A stretch of 64,000 nucleotides of DNA from Methylobacterium sp. UNC378MF. Its GTDB lineage: Bacteria > Pseudomonadota > Alphaproteobacteria > Rhizobiales > Beijerinckiaceae. The notes beneath the pieces were generated by a model that worked only from the letters and a program-made list of their open reading frames with translations, was not told where the DNA came from and searched no databases. Within the stretch, counting starts at the first letter, position 1; each line of letters opens with the position of its first letter. The translations under genes were made by a program, and so were the position numbers. The stretch lies in NCBI RefSeq assembly GCF_900103195.1, contig NZ_FMWU01000018.1, positions 93,251-157,250 of the forward strand, given 5' to 3'. This document shows, in pieces, positions 52,070 to 61,715 of this stretch.

Positions 52070-53527
52070 TCAGGCCGCCGCGGCAATCGCGGCGCGCAGG
52101 ACCGCATGGTCCGAGAACGGGAGCGTGCGATCCCCCACGATCTGGCCGGTTTCATGGCCCTTGCCGGCCACGACCAGCACGTCGCCCGGTCCGAGCCGGG
52201 CGACGGCGCTGTGAATCGCCTCGGATCGGTCGCCGATCTCCTCCGCGCCCGGAGCCGCGTCCAGGATCGCCCGGCGGATGGCGGCGGGATCCTCGGTGCG
52301 CGGGTTGTCGTCCGTGACGATGACGACGTCGGCAAGCCGCTTCGCGATCGCGCCCATCAGCGGCCGCTTGCCCCGGTCACGGTCGCCGCCGCAGCCGAAG
52401 ACCACGATCAGCCGACCCGACGCGAACGGGCGGAGCGCGGCGAGCACGCTCTCAAGGGCCTCCGGCTTGTGGGCGTAGTCGACGAGGCAGAGGCCACCCC
52501 GCGCCTCGCCGATCCGCTCCATGCGCCCGGGGACGCCGGTGAGATGGTCGAGCGCCGCGAAGACGCCGTCGGGATCGGCGGCGCCTGCTGGCGTGGCGAG
52601 GGCGAGGCCGGCCGCCACCAGTGCGTTCTCGACCTGGAACTCCCCGACGAGCGGCAGGCGCAGATCCCGGGCCCGGCCCTCGAACAGGATGCGGGCGGCC
52701 TGCGCGAAGCCCTCGGTCCGGACGGAGGCGACCCGCAGGTCCCGTCCGCCCCGGCCGACCGTGCGGACCGGCCGGCCGGCGGCCTCCGCGGCGGCGATCA
52801 CCCGCTCGGCATAGGCGCCGTCGGCATTGACGATGGCCGGGCGGCCCGGCGGCAGCAGGTCGGTGAACAGGCGCAGCTTGGCCGCGAGATAGTCCTCGAT
52901 GCTCGCGTGATAATCGAGATGGTCCCGGCCGAGATTGGTGAAGCCGGCCGAGTCGAGGCGGACGCCGTCGAGCCGGCGCTGCTCGATCCCGTGCGAGGAG
53001 GCCTCCATGGCGAGGTCGGTGACGCCCTCGGCGGCGAGACGCGCCAGCGTCCGGTGCAGCGTGACCGGGTCCGGGGTGGTCAGCGAACCGTACTGGGCCC
53101 CGCGATTCGTGACGATTCCGACCGTGCCGAGGCTCGCGGCGTCGCGGCCGAGCCGGGCCAGGATCTGGCGCACGAAGTCGGCCACCGAACTCTTGCCGGC
53201 CGTTCCGGTGACCGCCACCACGGTCCCGGGCTGCGCCCCGGCGAGCCGGGCCGCGGCGTGGGCGAGCGACCGGCGCGCATCGGCGACCGGGATCCAGGTC
53301 ACCGTGTCGGGCAGGTCGGCGGGACGGGTCCCCTCCCCCGCCACTGCGGCTGCGCCCCGCTGGGCTGCCTGCGAGGCGAAGCGCCGACCGTCGGCCTTCG
53401 TGCCGGGCACGGCCACGAAGACCGTGCCGGTGGCGACCTGCCGGCTGTCGGCGGTCAGGTCCGACACGGACAGATCCGCGGCGGGGCCGGTGACCTCGGG
53501 GAAGAGGTCGGCGAGCCGCGCGCTCAT
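52070..53527 (-). CDS. murE: UDP-MurNAc-dipeptide--meso-DAP ligase MurE
   Basis: This 485-residue Mur ligase adds the third stem residue. ATP loop VAVTGTAGKSSVADFVRQIL, MEASSHGIEQRRLDGV and NLGRDHLDYHASIEDYLAAK are intact. The VIVTDDNPRTEDP stretch contains the DNPR motif that selects meso-diaminopimelate over lysine, so the wall is DAP-type. It begins 10 bases after ftsI. Confidence 0.96.
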   Translation of the reverse strand: MSARLADLFPEVTGPAADLSVSDLTADSRQVATGTVFVAVPGTKADGRRFASQAAQRGAAAVAGEGTRPADLPDTVTWIPVADARRSLAHAAARLAGAQPGTVVAVTGTAGKSSVADFVRQILARLGRDAASLGTVGIVTNRGAQYGSLTTPDPVTLHRTLARLAAEGVTDLAMEASSHGIEQRRLDGVRLDSAGFTNLGRDHLDYHASIEDYLAAKLRLFTDLLPPGRPAIVNADGAYAERVIAAAEAAGRPVRTVGRGGRDLRVASVRTEGFAQAARILFEGRARDLRLPLVGEFQVENALVAAGLALATPAGAADPDGVFAALDHLTGVPGRMERIGEARGGLCLVDYAHKPEALESVLAALRPFASGRLIVVFGCGGDRDRGKRPLMGAIAKRLADVVIVTDDNPRTEDPAAIRRAILDAAPGAEEIGDRSEAIHSAVARLGPGDVLVVAGKGHETGQIVGDRTLPFSDHAVLRAAIAAAA

Positions 53528-53537
53528 GACGCCACCA

Positions 53538-55430
53538 TCACGGGCCGCCGAGCTGGTTGATGTGGTAGGCGTTGAGCTTGACCATCTGCGGGAACGGCCT
53601 CACCGGCGGCTCGAATTGCGGCGGCAGGCCGAGGATCGGCGCCACGCGCTCGATCACCTTGCCGGTGACCACGCCGGAATTCCAGGCCGCCGTGGCGTAG
53701 CCGCCGGATTCCGGCAGGCCCTGCGGCTCGTCCATGATCGTCACGAACAGGTACTTCGGATCGTTCATCGGCGCCGCCGCCATGAAGGTCGTGAACAGGC
53801 GGTTGTGGATGTAGCGGCCGCCGATGACCTTCTCGGCCGTGCCGGTCTTGCCGCCGACGAAGTAATAGGGGACCGCCGCCTTCTTGGCCGAGCCTTCGGC
53901 CGCGTTGAGCCGCATGATGTAGCGCATCGCCTCGGAGGTCTGGGCCGAGAGCACGTGGGTGGCGCGGGCCTTGGCCGAGTCCGGGGTCGCCTTCAGGAAG
54001 GTCGGGATCATCAGGTCGCCGCCATTCGCGATGGCCGCCACCGCGGCCGCCGCCTGGATCGGCGCCACCGCGATGCCGTGGCCGAACGCGATGGTGATGG
54101 TGTTGATCTCGGTCCAGCGGGACGGGACGATCGGCGCCGCGCTCTCGGGCAGCTCGGTGCGCAGCCGGTCCAGCAGGCCCATCTTCTTCAGGAAGGCCTT
54201 GTGGCCGGGCACGCCGACGCCGAGCGCCATCTTGGCCGAGCCGATATTCGACGAGTGCGTGAACACCTCCGGCATGGTGATGACCCGGTTGGTGCCGTGA
54301 TACTCGTGGATCTTCTGCCGGCCCCAGTTCAGCACGCCGCCGCGGGTGTCGAAGGTCGAGTTGACGTTGTACTTGCCGGAATCGAGCGCCATGGCGAGGG
54401 TCATCGCCTTGAAGGTCGAGCCCATCTCGTAGACGCCGACATTCATCCGGTTGATGCGGTCGGGCGACAGCGCGTCCTTGGGATCGTTCGGATCGAAATC
54501 CGGCATGGAGACCAGGGCGATGACCTCGCCGGTCTTCACGTCGAGGATCATCGCGGCGCCGGCCTTGGCCTTGAAGTGGTCGATGCCCCAGGCAAGTTCG
54601 TCGCGCACGGCGAATTGCGCGCGCAGGTCGATCGACAGCTGCACCGGCTTCAGGTCGGCCTGCTTGTTGATCAGCCCGAAGCTGTTGAGGGCCTGCAGGC
54701 CGGTGGAGTCGATGTACTTCTCCATGCCGGCGATGCCGATGCCGTCGAGGTTCGTCGCGCCCAGGATGTGGGCGGCGGCGACGCCATTCGGGTAGACCCG
54801 CTTGTGGTCGGGCAGGAAGCCGATGCCCGGGATGCCGAGCCGGTGGACCTCGGCCTGCTGCTTCGGGGTCAGCTCGCGCTTCACCCAGACGAAGCCCGCG
54901 CCCTTCTTGTCCTTGCGTTGGGTGAGCTTGGCCCGCAGCTCCGAGGCGTTGAGTTCGGGCAGGACCGCGGTGAGGAGTTCGACCGCCTCGTCCTTGTCGT
55001 AGATGTTGCCCGGCTCGGCGAAGACCGAGACCGTGCGGATGTCGGTGGCCAGGATTTCGCCGTTGCGGTCGACGATGTCGGGCCGGAACGCCGTCGAGGA
55101 GGCGGCCGCGACCCGGTGCTCCTGGCTGGGCGGCTCCCCGAAGATCGCCATCATCAGGAGCTTGGCGGAGATCGTCCCGAACACGCCGACGAAGACCAGC
55201 CCGACCAGCGCGACGCGCATGTGCGAGCGCTCGATGGCCAGCCGGAACATGCTCCGCAGGAGCGCCTTGGCGCGCTCGGCGCGCGGCTCGGGCTCGCGCG
55301 CCTCCTCCTCCAGGGGGCGCGGCGCGCCGGCCGCATGCGCCAGCGCGGCGGCTTCCAGCAGCGCCGCCTCGTGGTCCGACACGGCGGGCTCGACCGCCGG
55401 GTCTAGGGTCTCGTCGGCGTGATCGGACAC
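53538..55430 (-). CDS. ftsI: Septal transpeptidase FtsI (PBP3)
   Basis: This 630-residue class B penicillin-binding protein has an acidic cytoplasmic N-terminus (about 1-65), a single transmembrane helix (RVALVGLVFVGVFGTISAKL), and a pedestal domain beginning RPDIVDRNGEILATDIRTVS. The transpeptidase domain has catalytic S-T-F-K in MGSTFKAMTL, S-S-N in HSSNIGSAKMAL and K-T-G in VGGKTGTAEKV. The start is GTG at 55430, with GAGG upstream. It works with FtsW to make septal wall and follows ftsL by six bases. Confidence 0.96.
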   Translation of the reverse strand: MSDHADETLDPAVEPAVSDHEAALLEAAALAHAAGAPRPLEEEAREPEPRAERAKALLRSMFRLAIERSHMRVALVGLVFVGVFGTISAKLLMMAIFGEPPSQEHRVAAASSTAFRPDIVDRNGEILATDIRTVSVFAEPGNIYDKDEAVELLTAVLPELNASELRAKLTQRKDKKGAGFVWVKRELTPKQQAEVHRLGIPGIGFLPDHKRVYPNGVAAAHILGATNLDGIGIAGMEKYIDSTGLQALNSFGLINKQADLKPVQLSIDLRAQFAVRDELAWGIDHFKAKAGAAMILDVKTGEVIALVSMPDFDPNDPKDALSPDRINRMNVGVYEMGSTFKAMTLAMALDSGKYNVNSTFDTRGGVLNWGRQKIHEYHGTNRVITMPEVFTHSSNIGSAKMALGVGVPGHKAFLKKMGLLDRLRTELPESAAPIVPSRWTEINTITIAFGHGIAVAPIQAAAAVAAIANGGDLMIPTFLKATPDSAKARATHVLSAQTSEAMRYIMRLNAAEGSAKKAAVPYYFVGGKTGTAEKVIGGRYIHNRLFTTFMAAAPMNDPKYLFVTIMDEPQGLPESGGYATAAWNSGVVTGKVIERVAPILGLPPQFEPPVRPFPQMVKLNAYHINQLGGP

Positions 55431-55436
55431 GGGGGT

Positions 55437-55850
55437 TTACCTCGAAGCCGTCGTCGGGGTGCGGGTCGTGGTGACGGTGCGGGTGATCGAGCCGGTCGTG
55501 CGCGGCTCGATCGTCCCCTTGTCCTTGGGCGTCGCCGTGGCGGCGAGCAGCCGGCCGATCTCGTCCCCGCGCTCCGGCCGGGCGGGCAGATCGGAGAGGC
55601 GCGCCAGATGGCTGGTGCCGATCGGCTCCAGGGCGATATGCTTGTCGACGGCCGCCTGGAGGCGGTCCGGCCGGGTGAGCAGCTGCCACTCGGCGCGCAG
55701 CACGGCGATCGCCTGCCGCTCCTTGTGCAGGGCCGTCTGCAGCTTGGAGACCTGACCGCCCTGGTAGAGCGTGTCGTACTTGATCGAGTAGGCATAGATC
55801 GCCGAGGCGACGAGGCCGGCCACTGCCAGCAGGTTCAGGAGGCGGATCAT
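55437..55850 (-). CDS. ftsL: Cell division protein FtsL
   Basis: This 137-residue bitopic protein has an N-terminal transmembrane helix (LLNLLAVAGLVASAIYAYSIKY, about 4-25), then a helical coiled-coil region with QVSKLQTALHKERQAIAVLRAEW, then LQAAVDKHIALEPI, the FtsL/DivIC pattern. The Thr/Arg-rich tail looks disordered. FtsL bridges FtsQ/FtsB to FtsW-FtsI. Its ATG overlaps the rsmH stop as ATGA. Sequence conservation is low in this family; position supports the call. Confidence 0.85.
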   Translation of the reverse strand: MIRLLNLLAVAGLVASAIYAYSIKYDTLYQGGQVSKLQTALHKERQAIAVLRAEWQLLTRPDRLQAAVDKHIALEPIGTSHLARLSDLPARPERGDEIGRLLAATATPKDKGTIEPRTTGSITRTVTTTRTPTTASR

Positions 55851-56911
55851 CGGCGATGGCCTCCGCGGGCCGCGTCGGGCAGGCTCGCCAGGGCGGTCAG
55901 CGCCGCCAGCGGTTCGGGAACGTCGGATTCGGTGCGCTCCGCGACCCGGAGCTTGGCCGAGCGGGCGCGCGGGTTGCGGGCCGTCTCGGCCTCGCCCGGC
56001 AGGACCGGGCCCTTGGTGACGAGACGGAAGCTGCGGATGGTCTCGACCGGACCCCCGGGCAGATGGCGCGAGGCCTGCGCGGAACGACCGCTGCGGGCCG
56101 CGAAGAACTGCTTGACGATCCGGTCCTCGAGCGAGTGGAACGTCACGACCGCGAGCCGTCCGCCGGGCCTCAGCGCGCGCTCGGCCGCGTGCAGGGCGCG
56201 CACCAGCTCGCCGAGTTCGTCGTTCACGGCGATCCGCAGGCCCTGGAAGGTCCGCGTCGCCGGGTGGATATGGCTGCCGGGCTCGGTCCGCACCACGCCG
56301 GCGACCAGTTCGGCGAGTTGCGCGGTGGTCTCGATCCGGCCGCGGCGGCGCGCCTCGAGGATGGTCCGCGCCACCGCGCGCGAGCGCCGCTCCTCGCCGT
56401 AATGGTAGATGATGTCGGCGAGCACGGTCTCGTCGGCCTCGTTGACGAGGTCGGCCGCGCTGGGGCCGTCGGCGCCCATGCGCATGTCGAGGGGCCCGTC
56501 GTTGCGGAACGAGAAGCCGCGCTCCGGCACGTCGAGCTGCATCGACGAGACGCCGATATCGAGCACCACCCGGTCCACCTGGGCGAGGCCCGCCTCCGCC
56601 AGGACGGTGTCGAGCGCGCCGAAGCGACCGTGCAGGAGGCGCAGGCGCCCCCCGGATGCCGCGACCAGCGCCTGGCCACCCGCGATCGCCGTCGGGTCGC
56701 GGTCGATGGCCACCACCTGCAGCGCAGGATCCGCCGCCAGGAGCGCGCGGGTGTAGCCGCCGGCACCGAAGGTGCCGTCGACCGCAAGCCCGCCCGCCGT
56801 GGCGAGCGTCTCGATGACCTCCGCGAGGAGGACCGGGACGTGCGGCTGATCCGGCACCTCGGCGCCGTCGTGCCGCGGCGCCGTCTCGGGAGAGGGACGA
56901 CGCCGGCTCAT
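55847..56911 (-). CDS. rsmH: 16S rRNA C1402 N4-methyltransferase RsmH (MraW)
   Basis: This 354-residue SAM methyltransferase modifies the ribosomal P-site cytosine. Visible are HVPVLLAEVIETLA, GTFGAGGYTRALLAADP (motif I), VLDIGVSSMQLDVPERGFSF (given as one motif block), DLVNEADETVLADIIYHYGEE in part, and FHSLEDRIVKQFF. The ATG at 56911 yields MSRRRPSP; the frame is open to 57442 across noncoding sequence. First gene of the dcw cluster here; no mraZ precedes it. Confidence 0.95.
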   Translation of the reverse strand: MSRRRPSPETAPRHDGAEVPDQPHVPVLLAEVIETLATAGGLAVDGTFGAGGYTRALLAADPALQVVAIDRDPTAIAGGQALVAASGGRLRLLHGRFGALDTVLAEAGLAQVDRVVLDIGVSSMQLDVPERGFSFRNDGPLDMRMGADGPSAADLVNEADETVLADIIYHYGEERRSRAVARTILEARRRGRIETTAQLAELVAGVVRTEPGSHIHPATRTFQGLRIAVNDELGELVRALHAAERALRPGGRLAVVTFHSLEDRIVKQFFAARSGRSAQASRHLPGGPVETIRSFRLVTKGPVLPGEAETARNPRARSAKLRVAERTESDVPEPLAALTALASLPDAARGGHRR

Positions 56912-57338
56912 GGGTGCCTCGCCGATGGCGCGCGCCGTGCCTGGCGCGGACGGTCGGAATGTCGGCGCGTTCCGGAGATCCGGACGCGGATGCGGCTCAT
57001 GCGACTCATGGTGCCCTGTGCCGGGCCGCGCGAGCGCGGCGCGCGTGACGGGAACGGCACCGGATGCTGAGCGCGCAAGATGCCGCGCACGGACGGGACC
57101 TGCACCATGGCAGGTTGCGCCTGGCGATCCGATACACGCCGTTGACGGGAGGATGCCGGGTATCATGGGCCTCGGAGGATCGTCAACGCACAAGCTTGGC
57201 GCTGCCGCGCCGACCGATCTGAACCCGACAAGGTTAACCGAAGGTTTTTGCCGCACCGGAATCTTCGGCGCATCGCGCGCCGGTTCGGATGCGGCGCCGA
57301 GCCGTAAGGCGTTGCGCTGGCGAGGCTTATCGGTGCGT
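56912..57338. other. Leader region of the dcw cluster, no gene seen
   Basis: This 427-base gap separates rsmH from rnpB. It must hold the cluster promoter. A single GGTTAACC (57233-57240) is the only regulatory-looking word; a paired CtrA half-site at N7 is lacking. There is no mraZ-like frame. Confidence 0.4.
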
Positions 57339-57740
<402 letters not shown>

Positions 57741-57787
57741 CGGGCAGATGCGCCCGCGGAGCCGTCCGGGTCAAGGGTGCAGGACCC

Positions 57788-58228
57788 TCACCAGGTGCCG
57801 GTGTTCGCCATGGACGTCCAAGGCTCCTGCGGCTCCTTGGCGCCGCCCTTCTGCAGGATCTCGATGGAGATACCGTCCGGCGACTTCACGAAGGCCATGT
57901 AGCCGTCGCGCGGCGGCCGGTTGATGGTGACGCCCTTCTCCTGCAGCCGGGCGCAGAAGGCGTAGATATCGTCGACTTGGTAGGCGAGATGGCCGAAATT
58001 GCGCCCGCCCGTGTAGGTTTCCGGATCCCAGTTGTAGGTCAGCTCGATCAGCGGCGACTTGGTGGCCGTGGCCCGCTCGACGTCCCCGGGGGCAGCCAGG
58101 AACACGAGGGTGAAGCGGCCCTTCTCGTTCTCGACGCGACGGACCTCCTTCAGGCCGAACGTGTCGACGTAGAAGGCCAGCGCCCGGTCGAGATCGGCAA
58201 CCCGGACCATGGTGTGCAGAAATTCCAT
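57788..58228 (-). CDS. gloA: Lactoylglutathione lyase (glyoxalase I)
   Basis: This 146-residue metalloenzyme detoxifies methylglyoxal with glutathione. It starts MEFLHTMVRVADLDRALAFY, where His5 is the first metal ligand. The others are Glu in SPLIELTYNWD, His in RNFGHLAYQVDD and Glu in GISIEILQKGG, so the full metal set is present. The ATG at 58228 gives the family length. It ends 48 bases from the 5' end of rnpB on the same strand. Confidence 0.94.
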   Translation of the reverse strand: MEFLHTMVRVADLDRALAFYVDTFGLKEVRRVENEKGRFTLVFLAAPGDVERATATKSPLIELTYNWDPETYTGGRNFGHLAYQVDDIYAFCARLQEKGVTINRPPRDGYMAFVKSPDGISIEILQKGGAKEPQEPWTSMANTGTW

Positions 58229-59141
58229 AATGGCGCTATCCCGTTGATATGATGATAGTTTTGGCCGGTTCTGGCAAGAAACTGACACGAACTTGCGTGC
58301 AGGGCGTTCGCCTGCGGCTGATTGGTCGCCGCGATAGTTAGCGTCCGATCGAGCGGCGAGTAGGTCGCACCTGGGCCCCGGAAGCTTCCCAGGCTCGCGA
58401 ATTGGCCAGTTGGTGGGTATGCTGGCGATCGTTGTCACGGCGGAGGTATCTAAGCCGTTGATAAGTAACGCTTCTACGGGGTAGTGGATGATCACGTTCG
58501 GCCAGGGGAAGCTGAGCAGTGTCGCTATTATGCCCCTATCCTGCACCCATAGCCGACGGTCGAACTCACCTCTCGCGGCTACCCTTCAACACTCCCGAAT
58601 CGCCCGATCAGTGCGTCCCTGGGTAAAGATCGAGCTCGCCTGACGACTTACCCGAATCAGTTGGTGGGCGAGGGGCTGGTTCTGCCCCGGGATTGAGTTC
58701 GCTCAACCCTGACCCGTGCCGCCCTTTCCCGCCTACTCTGGGTGGGCCTAGGCCTAAGCTGTGTCCTGACAGTGCGTGCAAGATGTACGGCGCTTCATGC
58801 GCGGCGCACTCATCAACGCTCAGCTTAAGCGCGAGCGCTGCAATAGCGTCAACCAGGTGATTCGTTCCGGACGCTCGATGATCGGCCTAAACTGTCTGCC
58901 GTTCCGCGGAAGCCACGCACGTGCGAACTGCGCGCGCGGAGCGCACTACCAAATGGCGACCTCGCCGAGCGCATCGATCACCTTGCTCGGCCTCTAGGCT
59001 CCAGGCGCCATATCGGCGAAGCGCCTCATCCATCCGCGGGCGCTCGGACCTCTCATTCCAGCCCGGCGCGATGTGCCCGCGTCACTGTAGGATCCAATGG
59101 CATCGCGGCAACATTCCTCTTTGCGCATAGAGGGAGAATGC
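58229..59141. other. Gene-poor junction between core and accessory DNA
   Basis: About 910 bases with no convincing gene. Short frames on both strands (for example 58776-58997) lack ribosome-binding sites and similarity. Composition is patchy and less GC-rich than upstream, as expected of decayed mobile DNA. The region just right of 58228 should hold the gloA promoter. Confidence 0.45.
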
Positions 59142-59999
59142 GTAAGCATCCGGCCTGAGCCGCAGGCATTCCGGTCGCGGTAGATTGGCCGCGTCAGGCG
59201 GCGTCGGCGACGAGCTGAGTGGCGGCAGGTTGCTGCCAGTTCCACGGCAGCAAGGCATCGAGGTCCCGCGCGGGGTGTTTGTTGATGCGCGCGAGCACAT
59301 CGGCCAGCCACGCCTGCAGGTCGACGCCGTTGAGGCGCGCGGTCTGGATCAGCGTGTACATCACCGCCGCGCGCTCGCCGCCGGGCACCGACCCGGCAAA
59401 CAGCCAGGCTTTCCCGCCGAGAGCGATACCGCGCAGCGCCCGTTCCGCCGCGTTGCTGGTCAGGCAGATCCGCCCGTCGTGGATGACGCGCTCGAAGGCC
59501 GGCCAGCACTTGAGCATGTAGTCCATCGCTTTGGCCACGTCGGCATGGCGCGAGAGCCTGGTCCGCTCGGCCCGCATCCAGGTCTCCAACTCGGTGACGC
59601 ACGGGGCGAGGCGCTCGCGCCGAATCACAAGACGGGCGGCAGCCTCAAGGCTATTGATCTCCCGCTCGACCACAAAGATCGCGTCGATGCGCTCGACCGC
59701 CGCCAGTGCAAGCGGACCCAGCACCGGCAACCGGCCGCGCGCCTTGGCGGTGACGTCGGCGAGCACGAAGAATCTGCAGCGCGCGTGTGCCCAACACGCC
59801 GCCTCGACAAGCGGCCCCAGAGGACGCGTGGGGTCGTAGAGCCGGTTGAACCCGGCAAAGGCGTCGGCCTGCAGCACGCCCGAGAAGCCATCGAGGTGAC
59901 GCTCGGAATGCTCGCCTAAGCGATCGGGCGAGAACTGGAACAGCGCCGCCGGCGGGTCGAGGCCGCCGAACGGCCGGTCGTCGCGCACGTACACCCAAT
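59142..59999. mobile_element. IS66-family remnant
   Basis: One terminus is intact-looking: GTAAGCATCCGG at 59142, the GTAAGC end typical of IS66. The element carries the 3' portion of the transposase and stops abruptly near 59997. The second end and accessory tnpA/tnpB genes are missing. Confidence 0.7.
59194..59999 (-). pseudogene. tnpC: IS66 transposase, C-terminal fragment
   Basis: About 268 residues of IS66 DDE transposase, beginning WVYVRDDRPFGGLDPPAALF and running through LQADAFAGFNRLYDP, CWAHARCRFF, HDGRICLTSNAAERALRGIALG and the usual C-terminal LARINKHPARDLDALLPWNW. The zinc-finger and helix-turn-helix N-terminal half is absent. The frame opens to 60078, but residues before WVYV are unrelated, so the break is near 59997. 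It is probably inactive. Confidence 0.88.
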
Positions 60000-60028
60000 T
60001 TAGCTCTATAACAGGACAGATAAAAACA

Positions 60029-60256
60029 CTATTTCTTCTTGTTCGAAGGAGTGGCTGTCGGAGAAGCCGATGTTTCACTATCTAGCTGCTTTAATTGGCG
60101 CGCGGCATTCTCGTTTGTTGTACCGGTGCTGCCTTGGCGCTTAGCTGCATCGGATGCTTGCTGAGTCGTAGTCGTTTTCTTATCTTCCGCAGATTCGGCA
60201 ATGGTCGCGCCTGAAAAGGCGCAGACGACAACAAATCCGACTAGCGTCGTTCGCAT
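60029..60256 (-). CDS. Small exported Lys/Thr/Ser-rich protein
   Basis: This 75-residue product has an N-terminal signal peptide, MRTTLVGFVVVCAFSGATIA, with predicted cleavage near ESA. The mature part is polar and probably disordered (EDKKTTTTQQASDAAKRQG, SPTATPSNKKK). GGAGG lies 7 bases before the ATG. Base composition is poorer in GC than the core. No family is recognised. It lies between an IS66 and an IS5 remnant, so it is probably cargo or a leftover of acquired DNA. Confidence 0.6.
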   Translation of the reverse strand: MRTTLVGFVVVCAFSGATIAESAEDKKTTTTQQASDAAKRQGSTGTTNENAARQLKQLDSETSASPTATPSNKKK

Positions 60257-60424
60257 TTTGTGCCTCCATCGATCAATATTTTGACTGCACTGCGGACGAG
60301 AACGTACTTCCGAAATTGTTCTGCGTAAATGCCCAATTTAAGGTATGCCTCCAGTGTCCTCCGGAAAAGGCCAAGCTTACACGTCCAAGTCGTTGTGTGA
60401 CTCGTGTAGGGGCAGGGACAAAAC

Positions 60425-60604
60425 CGTTTGGCCTGAGCTGGCAGATGCGGGCACAGGCGAGGGTGATGAAGGCTAGGTGGAGGTCGGGACGGCACTCGTA
60501 TCGGCATGGCACTCGTAGCGGACGGCGAGGCGGCGGAAGCGGGCCAGGCTCGCCAGAGTGCGCTCCACGATCAAGCGGTAGCGGCCTAGGGCGTCTCTGA
60601 AATG
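60425..60604 (-). pseudogene. IS5-family transposase, frameshifted C-terminal fragment
   Basis: The minus strand first encodes LGRYRLIVERTLASLARFRR and LAVRYE, then shifts frame to PDLHLAFITLACARICQL. Together these are the end of an IS5/IS427-type transposase (R-Y/W-VERT...RFRRL.VRYE.R.D.H.AF..LA). The catalytic first two-thirds are missing, so it is dead. It abuts an IS630 fragment at about 60602. Confidence 0.75.
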
Positions 60605-61110
60605 GTTCCCAGTCTGGGTGGTCAGGCCCATGTTCGAGAAGGTGCGCGACGGGTCCCCATCGAACCCGTTCGATGGGGACCCTGGTCGTCGGCCTCTACC
60701 TCGCCCCACCCGATCGCGCGCTGGTGCTGTGCGTCGACGAGAAGCCGAAGATCCAGGCGTTGCAGGGCACGGCGCCAGCCTTTCCCCTCCGGCCGGGCCA
60801 GGCCGAGCGCGTGACCCACGATTATCGTCGGCATGGCACGCTCGACCTGTTTGCCGCCCTCGACGTGAAAGCTGGAACGGTGATCGGGAGCTGCAAGCCG
60901 CGACGTCGCAGCGCCGAGTTCCGGACCTTCCTGGAACAGGTCGAGAGCAGCGTCGCACGCGATCTGGAGGTGCGTCTCGTGCTCGACAACCTGAAGACGC
61001 ACAAGACGACCCTGGTACAAGACTGGTTGGTTCAGCATCCGCGGTTCAACCTCCACTTCACGCCGACGAGCGCGTCGGGGCTCAATCTCGTGGAGCTCGA
61101 TCTACGTGGC
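60602..61110 (+). pseudogene. IS630-family transposase, internal fragment
   Basis: After MFEKVRD a 34-base insertion shifts the frame, then VGLYLAPPDRALVLCVDEKP, HGTLDLFAALDVKAGTVIG, LVLDNLKTHKT and FNLHFTPTSASGLNLVE follow. These are the DDE_3 catalytic core of IS630 transposases (first Asp in CVDEK, second in LDNL.TH, Glu in N.VE). It lacks the N-terminal DNA-binding domain and the C-terminal end, and ASGLNLVE differs from the usual ASWLNQVE. Non-functional. Confidence 0.85.
60651..60682. repeat. 32-bp near-perfect palindrome inserted in IS630 fragment
   Basis: GGGTCCCCATCGAAC and GTTCGATGGGGACCC are perfect 15-base inverted arms around CC. It lies exactly between the KVRD and VVGLYL codons of the transposase, breaking the frame. 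It looks like two abutted mobile-element ends or a small insertion. Confidence 0.85.
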
Positions 61111-61147
61111 CCTCGAGCGCTCGGCTCTTGCTCCAGTCGCAGGGTGT

Positions 61148-61430
61148 TGCAAGAGTGAGATCGCCTTGCCCGAACTCGTCCATCTGTGCGAGGCGGGGTC
61201 CGGTTCGCGACCGTGCTGGCCGATGCCCGCTACGGCAGCAGTGCTGCCTTCCGTCATGGTCTTGAGGAGCGTCACCTGGGCTGGGCCGTAGGCATCCTGC
61301 CCACGCAGAAGGTCTTCCCCGCGGAAGTCATGCTCGTGCCGTCCTCCAGTCGTGGCCGCAAGCCTGTCCCGGACCAGGAGCCGCGCGGTGGAGGCCGTGC
61401 TGGCCGAGTGCTCCTGGCGGCGCGTTACAT
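61148..61430 (+). pseudogene. IS701-like transposase fragment
   Basis: KSEIALPELVHLCEAG in one frame continues as VRFATVLADARYGSSAAFRH and LGWAVGILPTQKVFPAEV in another, after a frameshift near 61195. This matches the central DDE region of IS701-type transposases (VLADAGYG...FR.GL...L.WAVGI...QKVYP). Both ends are missing. The stretch 61431-61715 beyond it shows no supported gene. Confidence 0.7.
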
Positions 61431-61715
61431 GGCGCCGGGCACTAAGCTTGATTTGGAAAGCAGCGGCCGCCTGCCTCGGGTAACGCGTGCAGTCAGGCGC
61501 CGGCCCGGCCAGCAGCCGCGTTCCCCAGACAGACCAAGGCAGCTCGGTCTGGTTGCTGTAACGAGAGGCGAAAGCCAGATGTAGGTCGGCAAGCGCGCAT
61601 TCCCGGACTTTTCACGATGTCCCGTGCACTCGGTGAGCGTACAAAACTCTGTCGGCACGTGCCGGCATGTAGGAGGATGTCGACCGCTGATAGATCGCGA
61701 TTGGCCAAAGCGAGC

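Noticed and set aside
58776..58997. 73-codon plus-strand frame in the gap after gloA
   Set aside because: No start signal or recognisable domain, and the surrounding sequence looks decayed.
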